DNA of 64,000 nucleotides from Usnea hakonensis (Eukaryota; Ascomycota; Lecanoromycetes; Lecanorales; Parmeliaceae): the NCBI GenBank assembly GCA_013423325.1, contig BLJB01000249.1, positions 62,001-126,000 on the forward strand. The letters run 5' to 3'. This document shows, piece by piece, positions 45,026-56,755 of the stretch. The position numbers and the translations under genes were made by a program. Below the pieces are notes generated by a model, which saw only the letters and a list, made by a program, of their open reading frames with translations, ran no database searches and was not told the origin of the DNA. Position 1 is the first letter of the stretch. Each line of letters begins with the position of its first letter.

Positions 45026-45783
45026 GAGGACTACTTTACTTTACTCTTTACCGAGTGGGATCGCTTAAAAGTCAACAAACACCCGCAGCTGCCGCGCATG
45101 GTGCCTCCCTGTCTCCTAAATGCGATTTCTCGTGAATGAAGTGTAAATTACTAATTGATGCTTATCTCTTTTATTCGTACCGCACCTTGCTACGGTATCA
45201 TCGTCCAAATATGGTCTATTCGGCCAATGAGCTATCTTCAAGAGTGATCTGTGTTCTGGTTGAAATTGTGTGGCCATCGATACCAGCGACATCTTTGACA
45301 ACGGAGAGGTGGCTAACAGCTGGCTACGAACGCAGCGGATGGGCAGGGTTGGGCCCTGAGCGATGACCCGGGACCCTTGACACTCATTGAGGGCACTTCG
45401 TATCAAGGCATATGATTCGAAAACAGGTATTTACTAAGTGTGACAAAGTGGTTCTAGGGACCCGTGCCAGGGCCTTCGTAAAAGTCAAGCCAATGATCTC
45501 GAATTGCAGCAATGATCTCGTTCGTCTGATTTTTGAAGAACGTTTCAAATTCTCGTCATGGCTGAAAAGCACCTGCATAAGATCAGCCAATTTCCAAGCT
45601 CATCCCGCTCAGTCGCGTGACCGTAAATCGTAAAAGATCTCCCTCCACATTTGATCCATCATTGCTGAGCGCAAACCACCAATGCCGTCTCGAAGATGGC
45701 TTGGATCAAACGAGTGACAATGTTGATGCCTGAACACTTCACTCTATTCGGTAAGCCGATTGTACGTTGGAAATGTCTCTGTG

Positions 45784-46866
45784 CTACCGAGCGAGCTTCT
45801 CATTCGTAAAATCCCAAAGTTGGCGGATCAAGCTATCTGGAAGAGTGTAGAGATCTACTTGGAATTCGCCCTCTGCGAATGCTGTTTAGTCTTGACGTAC
45901 CAAGACAGCATCTGGAACGCAATACTTACGATCGACATCGTTCTTGGTCCAAGTCTCTGCAGTTTTGTTGTCGTGGATCATCTGCACCACCAACAGGAGG
46001 TCATCTTCGGTCATCTTCTGCATATTTTCGGCCAGTTTTTCCATATCAATCTGCACCCAAGGTACTCGGTCAGCGTTATTTCCATAGACTCCTACGAACG
46101 TTGAAAAAATGTTTGGACTGACTCCTTTATCCGGCCTCTTTTTCTTCTTGGCCGACTCATCGCGTCCCTTGACTCCATTTGTATCACCTGGAACAGGTCC
46201 AGACTCTTTCAAAATGGTGAGAAGGGCGGGTTTTGGATTCTTGAATACCTACACAAGCCGTACTGAATCAGCATCATAGTCCGTGACAATTGGAGATGCA
46301 TAGACCCACGATGGGATGCTTCGTCTCATAATGCTCGCTCTGAAAATTCAGGTCGTGTCCGACGGAGATATCTGCTCCCTTGTCTTTTGGAGTCAGGACA
46401 AGCAACATATCAAACTCTCCCCAGCCTTCTTCCTGAATACGAAATGGAGGCGTCTTGAAGGCTGTGCGGAGAAGGCGAGTCAGATCCAAGGTTCTAACGA
46501 GTTGACTACCAAACGCAACAGCTTGGAGTTTGCTCGCATGTACATACTTTGAGTTGCACGCTGTCCGAATGTCTCGTGAAGTTTGTAGACGACCTTCTCG
46601 AAGCAGTCTGCGGTTATTTCCTCGCCATGGGGGCCGAGGAGATGCAGCTCGATGCTCCATTTGCGCAATGGCATCTCCAGATTCGCATCGCCACTATAGA
46701 TACGAGGCCGATATGTCAGTGGATAATGTCAATTGATGCAAAAAGTTGCAGGCTGTCTTACGTGACTTTCTGCTCAGTGATAATCTTCAGTGTCCGCTTA
46801 ACCTGAGTAACCCGAATGTTAGTATTGCCCGATCCATTCAAGTCGGTGACGCCTTACTTCAGGCAT
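45784..46866 (-). CDS. TAF14: YEATS-domain protein Taf14 (TFIID/chromatin subunit)
   Basis: Six exons (46866-46858, 46802-46762, 46693-46548, 46461-46310, 46248-45930, 45872-45784) encode 251 residues. The first coding exon is only nine nucleotides (Met-Pro-Glu). The YEATS domain reads VKRTLKIITEQKVT, PLRKWSIELHLLGPHGEEI, VVYKLHETFG, PPFRIQEEGWGEFDM and SEHYETKHPIVFKNPKPALL. A basic linker follows, then the C-terminal extra-terminal-like region WVQIDMEKLAENMQKMTEDD, ending QGEFQVDLYTLPDSLIRQLW. Taf14 reads acylated histone H3 and is shared by TFIID, TFIIF, INO80, SWI/SNF and NuA3 in yeast. All junctions keep phase. Confidence 0.95.
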
Positions 46867-48260
46867 ATTGTCGGATTCAGTATATTGTGAAGTTTATTAA
46901 GGTGGCTATGTCGAGATTAAAGGACTTCCAATCTCAACGCACAATAAAGAGTGACTTGAATAGTGAAGAGTGAAGAGCAGTGAAGTAAAGTAAGGTAGCT
47001 GTTGAAGCTAGTGAGCCCCACTTGAGCTTGTTCTGCAACGCGCTTCGCGCTTGTGCTCGGGGTTAAAACATGTCTGATATCAAAATCCGTAGAGTAAAGT
47101 AAAGTAGAGCACCACTGCTTTATTCTGGATAATTGTTGGAAGCTGTGGAAGGATGCAGGATTAGTTGTCAAGCTATGTTGAGTAGAATCAAAATTATTTG
47201 AATATCCTGCGAGACTAAGTACTTTATTGTGAGGCCAAATTGAATTGCTGCCTCGGACGCAGTTTCAAGACTTTGATCCGCAACTGGTCACTAAGTGTCC
47301 ACTCTTGCTGTATAATTTTCGTAACTGTTTTCGTAGGTCGCCATTCTCACAGTAGGAAAATCCGGTCACGACATACAAATAATCATTGAGAAATGAACGC
47401 CTTAGAGGTTTATCCCTAGGTACTTTAAAGAGCTCAAGTGATTTGCAACTAAATCACAGGCTGTCTATCATTACCATGACTTCCTCACTGTATCAACATA
47501 TTTCAAGATGTCCGAATTGGTGGCCCACTTTAAACTTAGAGATTCAAGGTTTCCAGTCTATCATTGAAGTACACACGGTCTGTCCTGCGATCGAAAGGTC
47601 TAGCATCTTGTCTTTCCACCAATTACTGAATGGTGACACGATCGATGTCCGTCTCAGGAACCAAGCCTTTTTTTGTTGTCGTAGACCCTCTCTTGAGAAT
47701 CATTCACACTCAATAATCTTCGCGTTTGGCATCCCCATTATCTCCTCCACCCCCACAGAGAAGTCTGTCTCACGATAGACATCTCATGTTCCGCCATGCT
47801 TAGCCACGGTTCCAGCCCACACGAACATGAAATGCGTTACAAACGAAGACAGCCCTCCGGTCCATTGCGTCATGTAATGCCATTTTCTGGTCGAGGAGGC
47901 ATGGAAGCAGGAGAAGAACACTTGTAAAGCATTGCCTTGTAGATACTTAACAGACCGGCTCTGCGACGTATTGGACAGGGAAAAGACTTGTTAGAGTGTG
48001 AAATTCATTCATCACCAATGTGACAGGCTTTGTCAACCCTGTCCAGACCCGGTGTAATAGGCCAAGTCTCGCGGATTCGGAAACAGTTGAGCAAATGCGA
48101 CATGGAGCTAGTGAAATCTGCGCTCTAATGTACGTTTGCACTCAATTTGTTAACATGATACGATCCAGACTTTTAGTACCGAAGTAAACACGGTGGCGAT
48201 CAATTCAACTCGGCGTCTGGAGAGCTCGCCGGCCTCCACCAACAGTATCCACGTACCGCT
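46867..48260. other. 1.4-kb spacer between TAF14 and PHS1
   Basis: It contains the TAF14 promoter and the 3' flank of PHS1. AAGTAAAGTAAGG-like stretches occur near 46982-46996 and 47093-47108. Open frames start at non-ATG codons and are not supported. Confidence 0.45.
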
Positions 48261-49043
48261 TCAGTTCCTTCTGTCAACCGCCTTGCCTCTTATAATTTTC
48301 CTTCTCTGTGTAATCATATGTGTAAAAAGCACATAACTTCCTGCACTTTAATTAGCCAATCTCGTTTCCTGTTCCTCCGCGGAGACTGCCTACCTGGGAC
48401 GTAGACCCCCAACACCACCCAAAACAGCAGTTGCAAGGGTCTCTCTGCAAACATACTCGCATTCCATATCAGTACGCACTCGCTAGATATTCCAATTGGA
48501 TACAGCACATAAAAGGTGTTGTATCTTAACCACGTCATAAAACCCGGTACGCCATTTCCTTGGAGGTTCCAGACGAAGTAACTGTAGCGTATGACCTCTG
48601 TGACGGACCAGGCAAGCAGCATGGAGCTGTAAAAGATGGAAGAGCCCGTTGAGGAAGGATACCGGTCAACGACAGCCCAAATGAGGAAGAGGCGAGAGGA
48701 AACTTGCAGTATGGTTGTAAGGAGGGGTGAGCGGACCAGGCCTAGTGAGAAGCTCCCATCAGGCTTAATTCTAGGAAAGAGGGGGGGGAATCTATAAGCA
48801 GGGTGGATCAGCGCGAGTAATCATACCTGATGCCGAATGCACGATCTCAAGCAGTGCAAGAGTCTGCGTCCATTTTGTAAACTCGCCCACGCCACCGTAG
48901 ACATTTCCAAAGCCGACTAGGGGTACCAGAAGTATGACACGGCCAAGAACAGCGGTCCAAAGTACAGCGCAGACAAGGTTGTAGCCGACTAGATACTGAG
49001 TTTGGAGGAGCTGATTGGGATTGGAGCGGGAGCGGGTGGCCAT
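48261..49043 (-). CDS. PHS1: Very-long-chain 3-hydroxyacyl-CoA dehydratase
   Basis: Three exons (49043-48827, 48741-48394, 48340-48261) encode 214 residues, close to the yeast length. The enzyme performs the third step of fatty-acid elongation in the ER, making very-long-chain acyl-CoA for ceramides. It is polytopic, with about six TM helices (YNLVCAVLWTAVLGRVILL, LEIVHSASGLVRSPLL, IFYSSMLLAWSVTEVIRYSY, LLFWVVLGVYVPG). The catalytic Tyr and Glu are present with the correct spacing in FYVLYPIGISSECVL. The C-terminus is a basic tail (THMITQRRKIIRGKAVDRRN) suitable for ER retention. The last exon encodes only this segment. Confidence 0.94.
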
Positions 49044-49631
49044 TGCTTGACCTCAAGAATGTCCCTTGTCAATTATCAAAAAGGCAAGGCAAGACAGGCA
49101 GACTTAAGACAATGTTGCTGAAGGCGCGTATACTAATTTTGAGGGATAAGATTGAACGACCACCGCCGTACGGAGTAGGTTCAATCAAATTAGGTTGCAG
49201 GGAGAAGGTTTTGGTACCGAGGAACCCAAAGCGGAGGTGCATCAAAATTGATAGGGCCGGGCAAAGGCTGCAGTGCGTCGATGCATGATGAGCGCAGAAG
49301 CGACGGAGGTATTTCAAATAATTTGATGACTGTGACTGAGACAGCTTTGGCACAAAGCATGCTCACTGAGATTACTTTCGATCAACCTCTAAGATCCCTT
49401 CGAAAGACAGTCTGCTATAGTTATAGGCAGCGATTGCTATTGCAATGGTATCGACATCATTGCCCCTTTCTTCCAAATCGATGCAGTGCTGGGTATCATG
49501 CTAGAACCTCTATAAAATCAACAATGCACGGCATACTATCTTCGCCCTGCACGCTGGTCCAACGCCTATCGCTGTGCTGATCGCTGACGGATATACAAAA
49601 CACAATATCTCAAAGTGTGATGAGCTCTTGA
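49044..49631. other. Spacer between PHS1 and the RING-finger gene
   Basis: It contains the PHS1 promoter and the 3' flank of the RING gene. A TACGGAGTA motif lies at 49169-49177. No gene is supported. Confidence 0.45.
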
Positions 49632-50550
49632 TCACATGTACACTTGGATGACGCTTTTCACATGCACAACACTCTTCCCACAATCCTCCACAACGCATTT
49701 TGAGAATGGTTTGATCCGTTTTGATGTAGCCGAGAGCAGAGATTTTTTGCTGGTAGACCTGTTCTTTGCACACTCGCCACAGTAAACCTAAGATATGGAT
49801 TAATTAATGTAGAGTAGATCAAGGTATCGTACATACATGACCACAGGCTTTGACGACCCAGACTTGTCTCTTCACTTCGTCGTCACCCAAACCTAATTCA
49901 TCATCACAATTTGGACACACGAGTATGTCATCTTCACCAGGTGTTCTTGTAAACCCTTCTTGCGCTGGGGGCGGTGGCTCATACGTTGGTATTCTGGTTT
50001 GTGGTTGACGGCGTGCGGGTTCTTCCAGGTTAAAGCCCGGTTGGAAGTAGTCCAAGTGAGCAGGAAGATCAAAGTTGCCGCCCGAGAAGCTCTCCCAATC
50101 TCCAAAATCGTCCTCGTGAGTACGCGGTGTATGTGTATTGACTCGTGTGCCAAACGGGTGGAATAACCAGCCAGCATTCTGGTGGCCGTGACCGTCTACT
50201 GGCGTACCTGTAATGCGTAAGGAGACTTGTGGTCGACGCACGGGCGACCTTGCTGCGGGTGTGTGCCTTCGTTGTCTGAGCGTGGATTGATGGCTGGCAT
50301 GTCTTGTAGTACTGAGTGAACGAGAGCGCGGCCGTGACGTAAGGAACTGAATTTCCGGGCTATCTTCTCTCAAATCCACCGCGTCGTCATCTTGGTCATC
50401 GATGCTGATGATATCTCGATCAAAGCGTGGTGGCCGTTGGGCACCTCTTGGGCCTTCAGAATATGTAGATATGGGTGGAATAATTTGGGCTGCTACTGGG
50501 CTGCTTCCGTCCTCCGTAAGGTCGATGACTTGCTGTGTTGATTGGGACAT
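49632..50550 (-). CDS. RING-finger protein with SUMO-interaction-like motifs, possible STUbL subunit
   Basis: Two exons (50550-49837 and 49787-49632) encode 289 residues from MSQSTQQVIDLTED; an in-frame ATG at 50694 would add 48 residues. Two N-terminal hydrophobic-acidic motifs, VIDLTED and DIISIDDQDDD, resemble SUMO-interacting motifs. The middle is Arg/Ser/Pro-rich and disordered. The RING-like zinc site is split by the intron: CPNCDDELGLG, then KACGHVYCGECAKNR, then KCVVEDCGKSVVHVKS. This combination is seen in SUMO-targeted ubiquitin ligases (Slx5/Slx8, Rfp1/2). Without the intron the RING would be truncated. The specific orthology is inferred. Confidence 0.8.
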
Positions 50551-51422
50551 GATGGGTCTCCTCAAGTCTACACTGCGTCTGAACGACGGAATGTTGAAAT
50601 TGAAGAGCGAGTTTGAGGCGGAGTGAGGATGTTGACTTGAAGATTCAGGTAAGAGGTGTGAGTTGCAGGGTGTATGTCTTATTTCACTTGACATTCGTTC
50701 ATGGGGCCTCTAAGCGGTCAAGACCAGGTGAGTAACGAGCTAGCGATTTGGGTGTAATGATTTGAAAGATGTTGGGCTCATGGGGAAGGAGGCTTACTTT
50801 CCGGTTTTGGTGAGGGCACAACAAGGACGCCACGGATGCCATGATCTGATCATGAGCTTGAGAAGCAGATGCTGCCAAGTAGAAGTGATTGAAGACTAGC
50901 AGCTGAAAAACCAGTGAATAAAAAATTGGTCCACTTCACTAAATCAGTGATTGTAGCGGTAGGGCATAAAGGCGGCAGAAGAAGTGGAAGTGGAAGTGTA
51001 AGTGGAAGTGGGAGAAAGCTGGGCGGCGAAAGAAGGCCCATTCGAGGTCCTCGGCTATTTTTGATCCTCCGGCTTTCTTACCTCAGACCTGGAACCTGGA
51101 GTTAAAAGTAAAGTAAAGCACTTAAGGTAGGTACCGTACCTTACCTATCTGGGCATCACTTCCAAGTTCCAATACAGAATAGAAAATGAGTAATTCAGGG
51201 GCAGATGGTTTGCAGATGTCAACAAAAGGTGCTCATTGAACGTCCGACATGGAACAAACACATTGGTCTTTGTCAACGCACCCTCGGTCAGACATGCGTA
51301 AATAGGTACTTTAGTTAGAGAGCAAAGCTTCTCTCATCCATTTTCTGCCATTCTGCTCGAGAGAATACGCTCTATTGTACAGAGAATAGACGCCAGCGCT
51401 CCGTCAAACATCCGCCCTTTTT
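50551..51422. other. Spacer between the RING-finger gene and PRP19
   Basis: It contains a short GGAAGTGGAAGTGTAAGTGG-type repeat (about 50983-51014) and a dense AAAGTAAAGTA / AAGGTAGGTACCGTACC stretch at 51107-51147. No gene is supported. Confidence 0.45.
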
Positions 51423-53066
51423 TCATGCTGATCCAAGCACTGTGACAACACCTTTCTCATTCAACGAAACCAGAATTTTCGCGCTTGATCCCCAGTCGAC
51501 GGACAATGCTGGAATAGCACTTCTCAGCGGCTCCGACCATTCCTTCGAAGATTTCGAGTACATTTGGACCGCTACCCCGGTAGGTCCTGCTGTCGCCAGA
51601 TATTGACCCGTGTAGTCCCATCGGACGCTTGTTACTTGGCCACCAGTCTCAAGAATCTTGATCTGAGATGCTTTGCGAAGGTCCCAGATTGAGACACTGG
51701 TCGAGCCTTTCACAGCAGCGGCAAGCCAGATGCCGTTCTCAGAAAATTCTACTGCTTCGAGTGGGCCCGTGGCATCAAAATTGGCTGCGTTGGCGCCAGT
51801 CTTCATCTCATACAGTTTGATTTGACCATCTGCGCCTCCTGCGGCAAAAAGATGGCCATCGGGATGAAATTGGGCAGTGGTCAGTGCTATGATATTATCA
51901 GCCTGTTTCATTGCGCTTTGTTGAATATGCGGCGTCTTACCAGAGTCTGTATATATCTGAAAAGCTCGGGTAGAAGAGGAGAGGTCGTAAAGTATGTAGC
52001 TTTTGTCCACACCCACTGAAGCAAGCATGTCTCCGCTTGGATGCAGAGCAAGAGCCGTCACCGCGCCAGCATGCCCAGAAAAGCTCGACACTTCAACGCC
52101 ATTTTCGAAAACCTTGATAGTCCCAGAGGACGTCCCGACGATGGCCTTGGATCCAGCCCACAAGGTGCCTGTGATAGGGCTGCCAACAGCCAGCTCTTGG
52201 ACCAATTTGTTTTGTGGTATAGAGAAGACACCGGCTATTCCATCACTGCCGCCAAGTAGAACCAAGTCGCCGCTTGAGTCTACTGAGATTTCTCGGGCAC
52301 CATCATAGAGAGACTTCGACTGCTGTGTGGGGGTGAATTCTGAAATGGCATCAGGAGTTGCCCAATCTTCTGGTAACGCGCGCTTTCTTCTGGTCTTTGA
52401 GAGCCTGTGAACCATGTCAAAATTGCAGCCTAGGATACTTGCTTCTACAGAAAGAGGATGGTTGCATACTTCTCTTGGGTAGCCTCTACCTTGGCGACAA
52501 GATGTTCTGGGAGCGCTTGACTATCAACTTGCATTGCATCTCCATTACTGGCAGAAATTCCATTGACTGTGATCCTTGACAGCGCTTCTCGGGCATCGTC
52601 TCGTTCCCGAGAAAGCCTTGTGATGACTCTGACTGCCGCATCGTGCTCATACAATGCTCGGCTCAGCTCTTGCCTTGTCTGCGTCAGATACTTCCGTAAG
52701 GTATGTGTTTCTAACGCCAGAGCATCCCATTCATTCTGGAAAACAGACAGCAATGACGGTATTGAAGTGAGGGTAGGAGGGCGTGGGCGAACAGTGCGTG
52801 ATGATTTGAGCTCTACCAGGTCATGTGTCGTGAGATCCTCATTTGTGACCGGGTCCTTGCCATGTTCTGAGATATATGCCTCAATAAGTCTTTTTTCAAA
52901 AATGTTTCCTGTTTATGTCAGCTAAACCAAGACTCGTTGGAAATTCCGAGCCTTACCACTTTTTGTTGAAGCTACAGGGACCTGAGGAGCTTCACCGGAT
53001 ACTTTCGCGCATTAGTTATCGGATGATGATCAAGCTGAGACCTGGAGACTTACTGGCACACAACAT
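51423..53066 (-). CDS. PRP19: Pre-mRNA-processing factor 19 (U-box E3 ligase, NineTeen complex)
   Basis: Five exons (53066-53054, 53001-52957, 52908-52470, 52404-51941, 51886-51423) encode 474 residues. The first coding exon is 13 nt. The U-box reads MLCAISGEAPQVPVAS, GNIFEKRLIEAYISEHGKDP and VTNEDL. The tetramerising coiled coil follows (LLSVFQNEWDALALETHTLR), then a seven-bladed WD40 domain (SFSGHAGAVTALALHPSG, AAGGADGQIKLYEMKTG, VSIWDLRKASQIKIL). Prp19 activates the spliceosome and ubiquitinates Prp3. The last intron (51940-51887) is 54 nt, a multiple of three and free of in-frame stops; removing it restores YTDSALTTAQFHPDG. Confidence 0.96.
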
Positions 53067-53395
53067 TGCGTTCGGATTTGAGATAATTACCTGCCGACAG
53101 ATTTGTCGTTCTGGTTGTTGTCGCGCAAAAACTTACAGTGATCTCCTTGACCTACTTGCCTACTTTAGGTATTTCACCCAGTGATTTTTAGAAGATTTTG
53201 CTTGGCACGCCAAGACATCTAATAGTTTCGCCGGAGGGCGCGGAAGGTTTTCTCTGGACAGTCCCAGGAAGCCGTGGACGTAGTTATATTGCTCAGTACT
53301 GTTCGCTATCGTAATTTGATCAGGGGGATTGAATGGTACTACTGTGATTTCGGAAAGCGTTCAAAGTCAAAAAAAAGGGAGCAATTTGACTCCAT
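53067..53395. other. Short spacer upstream of PRP19
   Basis: This 329-nt spacer holds the PRP19 promoter and the 3' end region of the DUF4604 gene. No gene is seen. Confidence 0.5.
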
Positions 53396-53969
53396 TCAAG
53401 CGTCAATACTTTCTTCATCAAATGACAACTTCATCTTCTTCCTTTTCTTGACTTTAATCTTCTTGCTGGTCTTACCAGAACTCATCTTCTCGGAAGCTTC
53501 TTCGTCTTCTTCCTCAGTACCAATCACCTTTGCCAACTTCCGCTTAATTGACCCTCCGATACCAGCGACAGGCTGCTTCACAACAACAGCTTCTCTTGCG
53601 ATCTCATCCTTTCTAGATTCGCCTTCTTCAACACCATTGCTAGTTTTTCCAGATGAAGATACGTGTTTCTCATCGTCGGTGCTAGCTTTCGCAGCAGCTA
53701 TCAATGCTTCACACTCGGCTTTGGACAAAGTGTCCTGGCTCTCTTCCAGAACGTAGGTAGGCTGATCGTCTTGCTCTCCCTCCTTTGCCTGCCTTCTTGG
53801 CCTTGCCAATGGCTGCTCGTGGCGAGACGAGTCACGATCCCCATACTCGCCCCTTATCCTGCGGAGAAAAGCTGGCTCGTTCGATTCTATATTTCAATCA
53901 GACAAGCTTGGATCAATAACACGGAGACATGACTATACCGTAGCTAAGGTTTTTTGCGTTGAAGCTCAT
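53396..53969 (-). CDS. DUF4604 family nuclear-type protein
   Basis: Two exons (53969-53939 and 53886-53396) encode 173 residues. The N-terminus MSFNAKNLSYESNEPAFLRR is the conserved start of the DUF4604/KIAA1143-like family, and the motif DDQPTYVLEE is also typical. The C-terminal part is Lys/Glu/Ser-rich with basic clusters (KKIKVKKRKKMKLSF) suitable as nuclear localisation signals. The first exon has only ten full codons. The biochemical function is unknown. Confidence 0.88.
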
Positions 53970-55010
53970 TGGAAAACACTACTTTGATATAATCAATGTT
54001 CAGTCAAATCAGAGAACGACTGTAGATGCATCGAGCAGCTCTGAGTGGTTTACAAGAGAAATGTATGCTCCATTTATGTATTTGACACGTGGAAATTAAC
54101 GGCTCATAAAGATCGATCAATGCTTTTAGATAACGGGCACAACGGCCAATAAGGTGGGGTCTGGTGACGACTTTGAATTAGCATTGTGGAGCCATACATT
54201 TACATACCTAGACACTTGGGTTGAAATTTCCACCACTCCGACTTCAACTTTCCGTGCCTACCTTACGTAGATCAGTAAAGTCTGGTATATATGGAGTACG
54301 TACGTATGTAAGGTAAGTAAGGTAGTCATAAACTTCGCTTTACCGGTTAAAGATGCTTCACTCGTTCGATTTACCACGCCAAGATAGAGATCTTGGCAAG
54401 CTAACCGTAATAGACAACGTGGAAACCTTGTCCCGACGGGATTGAAAGACCTACCTTATGCTCGCGTGGTTTTATTGATTGAAGTGTTCACTTTCCCCTG
54501 CAGGACACCGGTGGCATCTTATACACACTGCCTTACTTTACTTTAATCAGCCTTTGGGAACCCTTGTGACCTTTGATAGTGTGATACGATACCGATACCA
54601 GGCCGGCGAAGTGGCGACGCACCCTGGGTGGGATTGATCTCCAACCTCCTATCACATTGCCTCCGCAAAAAGCGTCTCCTGAGGGGATGATCTCTTGTCG
54701 AGAAACATCAGCCCAGTATATGACGACTATACGAAACACGAAGCCATTCTCCGGTGCCTGACTAGCCATTCGACCTCGATCTCAGTCACCTGTGGGATAT
54801 CCCTCAAGCCACTCGTTACAACCGTCCTACAGTACCTTAGCAACCCGGTTTATTCAACAGGGACATCTTCGCTTCTAATGTACCTTATTTACGGAAGGGA
54901 ATTACTTCTTGCCTAGTTCAGTCGAATCACCCGGATACTGGTCGTTCTTGGGATTCGCATTTGCTCTCGTCTCACGCCTCTTAGCACGCCGCGGAGGGTT
55001 TGTCGCAGCC
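53970..55010. other. 1-kb spacer upstream of the GT15 gene
   Basis: It contains promoter sequence for the DUF4604 gene and the mannosyltransferase. A GTAAGGTAAGTAAGGTAG stretch lies near 54301-54324 and TTACTTTACTTTAA near 54535. No gene is supported. Confidence 0.45.
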
Positions 55011-56755
55011 ATGGGGTTTGTCAGAAGCCTCATCAAGCGAATACCTTCTACTCCCGCCCTACCATCACTCGAAGATCTGAGCAATGAGAAAGATCGATTC
55101 GCGCCTAGATTATCCTTCTTCAGAAGACGTATACGGTTGAAAGGCAACTCCAAGATTTCTGTGCCATTGGGTGCTGTATTATTATTTCCATGTATCGTCA
55201 TAATCTTAATAGTTGTCCTCATCGTCCGGCATCCGTCGTCGCCTGGAGGACTGATGATGCCTGCTGGTGCTCCACCAGCAATTCGGTAAGCCTGGTTCCG
55301 GTTTTCGGCAATGCTGTGATGCAGAGATTGACCATAGTGCAGGAAAATAAGCGAGCAATATGACAAAGTGTTTGTTACCGGCTGCCTTGAGCCTCAGACG
55401 AACGGACCAAGAGCCAACGCAGTATTGGTGATTTTGGCTAGGAACCAGGAGTTGGAAGGGGTTGTCCAGTCGATAAAATCGATGGAGCGGCACTTCAATA
55501 GGTGGTTCCATTACCCCTATGTGTTCCTCAATGACGGAGACTTCAATACGACTTTTAAGGAGACCATCCTGAATCACACAAGTGCTCCCGTTGAGTTTGG
55601 AAAGATAGATCCGACTATGTGGGGGTATCCAGATTGGGTCAATATCGATACGGCAAGAGAAGGAATCAGGAAGCAAGGGGATGCTGCCATTATGTACGGT
55701 GGTATGGAGAGCTATCATCACATGTGCAGATTTTATTCAGGGTTTGTATAAGACCGCCTACTCGCACACTTTCACCCCTCTGACCGATAATCCAGCTTTT
55801 TCTACAAGCATGAGCTACTACAGAAGTACGACTGGTATTGGCGAATTGAGCCAGAAATCAAGTACTTCTGCGACATCACATAGTGAGTCTTGTCCTCCGA
55901 AGTTGATTTCGTCAGTAAGTAGTAACAATTTCTAGCGACCCATTCATACACATGGAACGTGGGAATAAGACCTATGGCTTTACCATTGCTGTCAAAGAAT
56001 TGAAAGAGACTGTTCCCAACATCTTCCGCTACGCATCAGCGTATAAGCGCGTCAACAATTTGACGTCCCAGGGCCTATGGGAGATGTTTGCCGAGCCTGC
56101 ATCCGCGGAGGAGGATGTTTCACTGCCTGAAGACAACCCCAAATACAAGAAACCGTTGCCCGAAGAGATACTCACCTCTGAGCCTGGGCATGGTGGAGTG
56201 CCCGATGTCGACCCGGAAGCCATGGAAGGGGAGACGTACAATATGTGTCATTTTTGGAGCAATTTCGAAATAGCGAGGTTAGACTGGTTCAGGAGCAAAG
56301 AGTACAATGACTTCTTCGATATGATGGACCGCAGTGGAGGTTTCTGGATGGAAAGGGTATGTGTCTTGTTCAGCTGAGAGAAAGAACATTTCACTGACCT
56401 TACTAATCAGTGGGGAGATGCGCCGATTCATTCCCTGGCGGCCGGGGCTCTACTAGCTCCTCAGAATATTCATTATTTCCGAGACATCGGATACCGGCAC
56501 ACCACGATACAACATTGCCCGGCAAATGCCCCTGGCAACCGACAGCTGGCCCGACCTCCTTTCTTGGAGACGACCACCAAGGACGAAAAGAAGAGGAAAG
56601 AAGAAGATGATTATTGGGAGACGTGGGATCCCGTAAAGGAGAATGGAGTCGGGTGCAGGTGCAAGTGTGATACTGACATTGTCGACGTCGAGGGCAAGCA
56701 AGGGAGTTGTCTTGACGAATGGGTGAATGTGGCGGGGGGGTGGGCATCTGCTTAA
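55011..56755 (+). CDS. GT15 alpha-1,2-mannosyltransferase (Kre2/Mnt1 family)
   Basis: Five exons (55011-55285, 55343-55741, 55796-55882, 55936-56356, 56411-56755) encode about 508 residues. The ATG at 55011 has an excellent context (GCAGCCATGG) and precedes a single signal anchor (VPLGAVLLFPCIVIILIVVL, about residues 50-72). The luminal domain carries ARNQELEGVVQSIKSME, YPYVFLNDGDF, DWYWRIEPEIKYFCDITYDP, GFTIAVKELKETVPN and the catalytic-region motif YNMCHFWSNFEIARL. These Golgi enzymes add alpha-1,2-mannose to O- and N-glycans using GDP-mannose. Intron 1 has two usable acceptors nine nt apart (exon starts at 55343 or 55352). The C-terminal region ends CDTDIVDVEGKQGSCLDEW. Confidence 0.93.

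Larger units (their letters stand above)
44537..45783. other. Spacer containing the MITE-like element and the assembly gap
   Basis: It lies upstream of the kinesin gene and downstream of TAF14. Apart from the inverted-repeat element at 44826-45025 and the 7-nt tandem repeat beside it, I see no gene. Confidence 0.5.

Noticed and set aside
47386..47778. 130-codon plus-strand open frame between TAF14 and PHS1
   Set aside because: It begins at TTG, and its composition is not coding-like.
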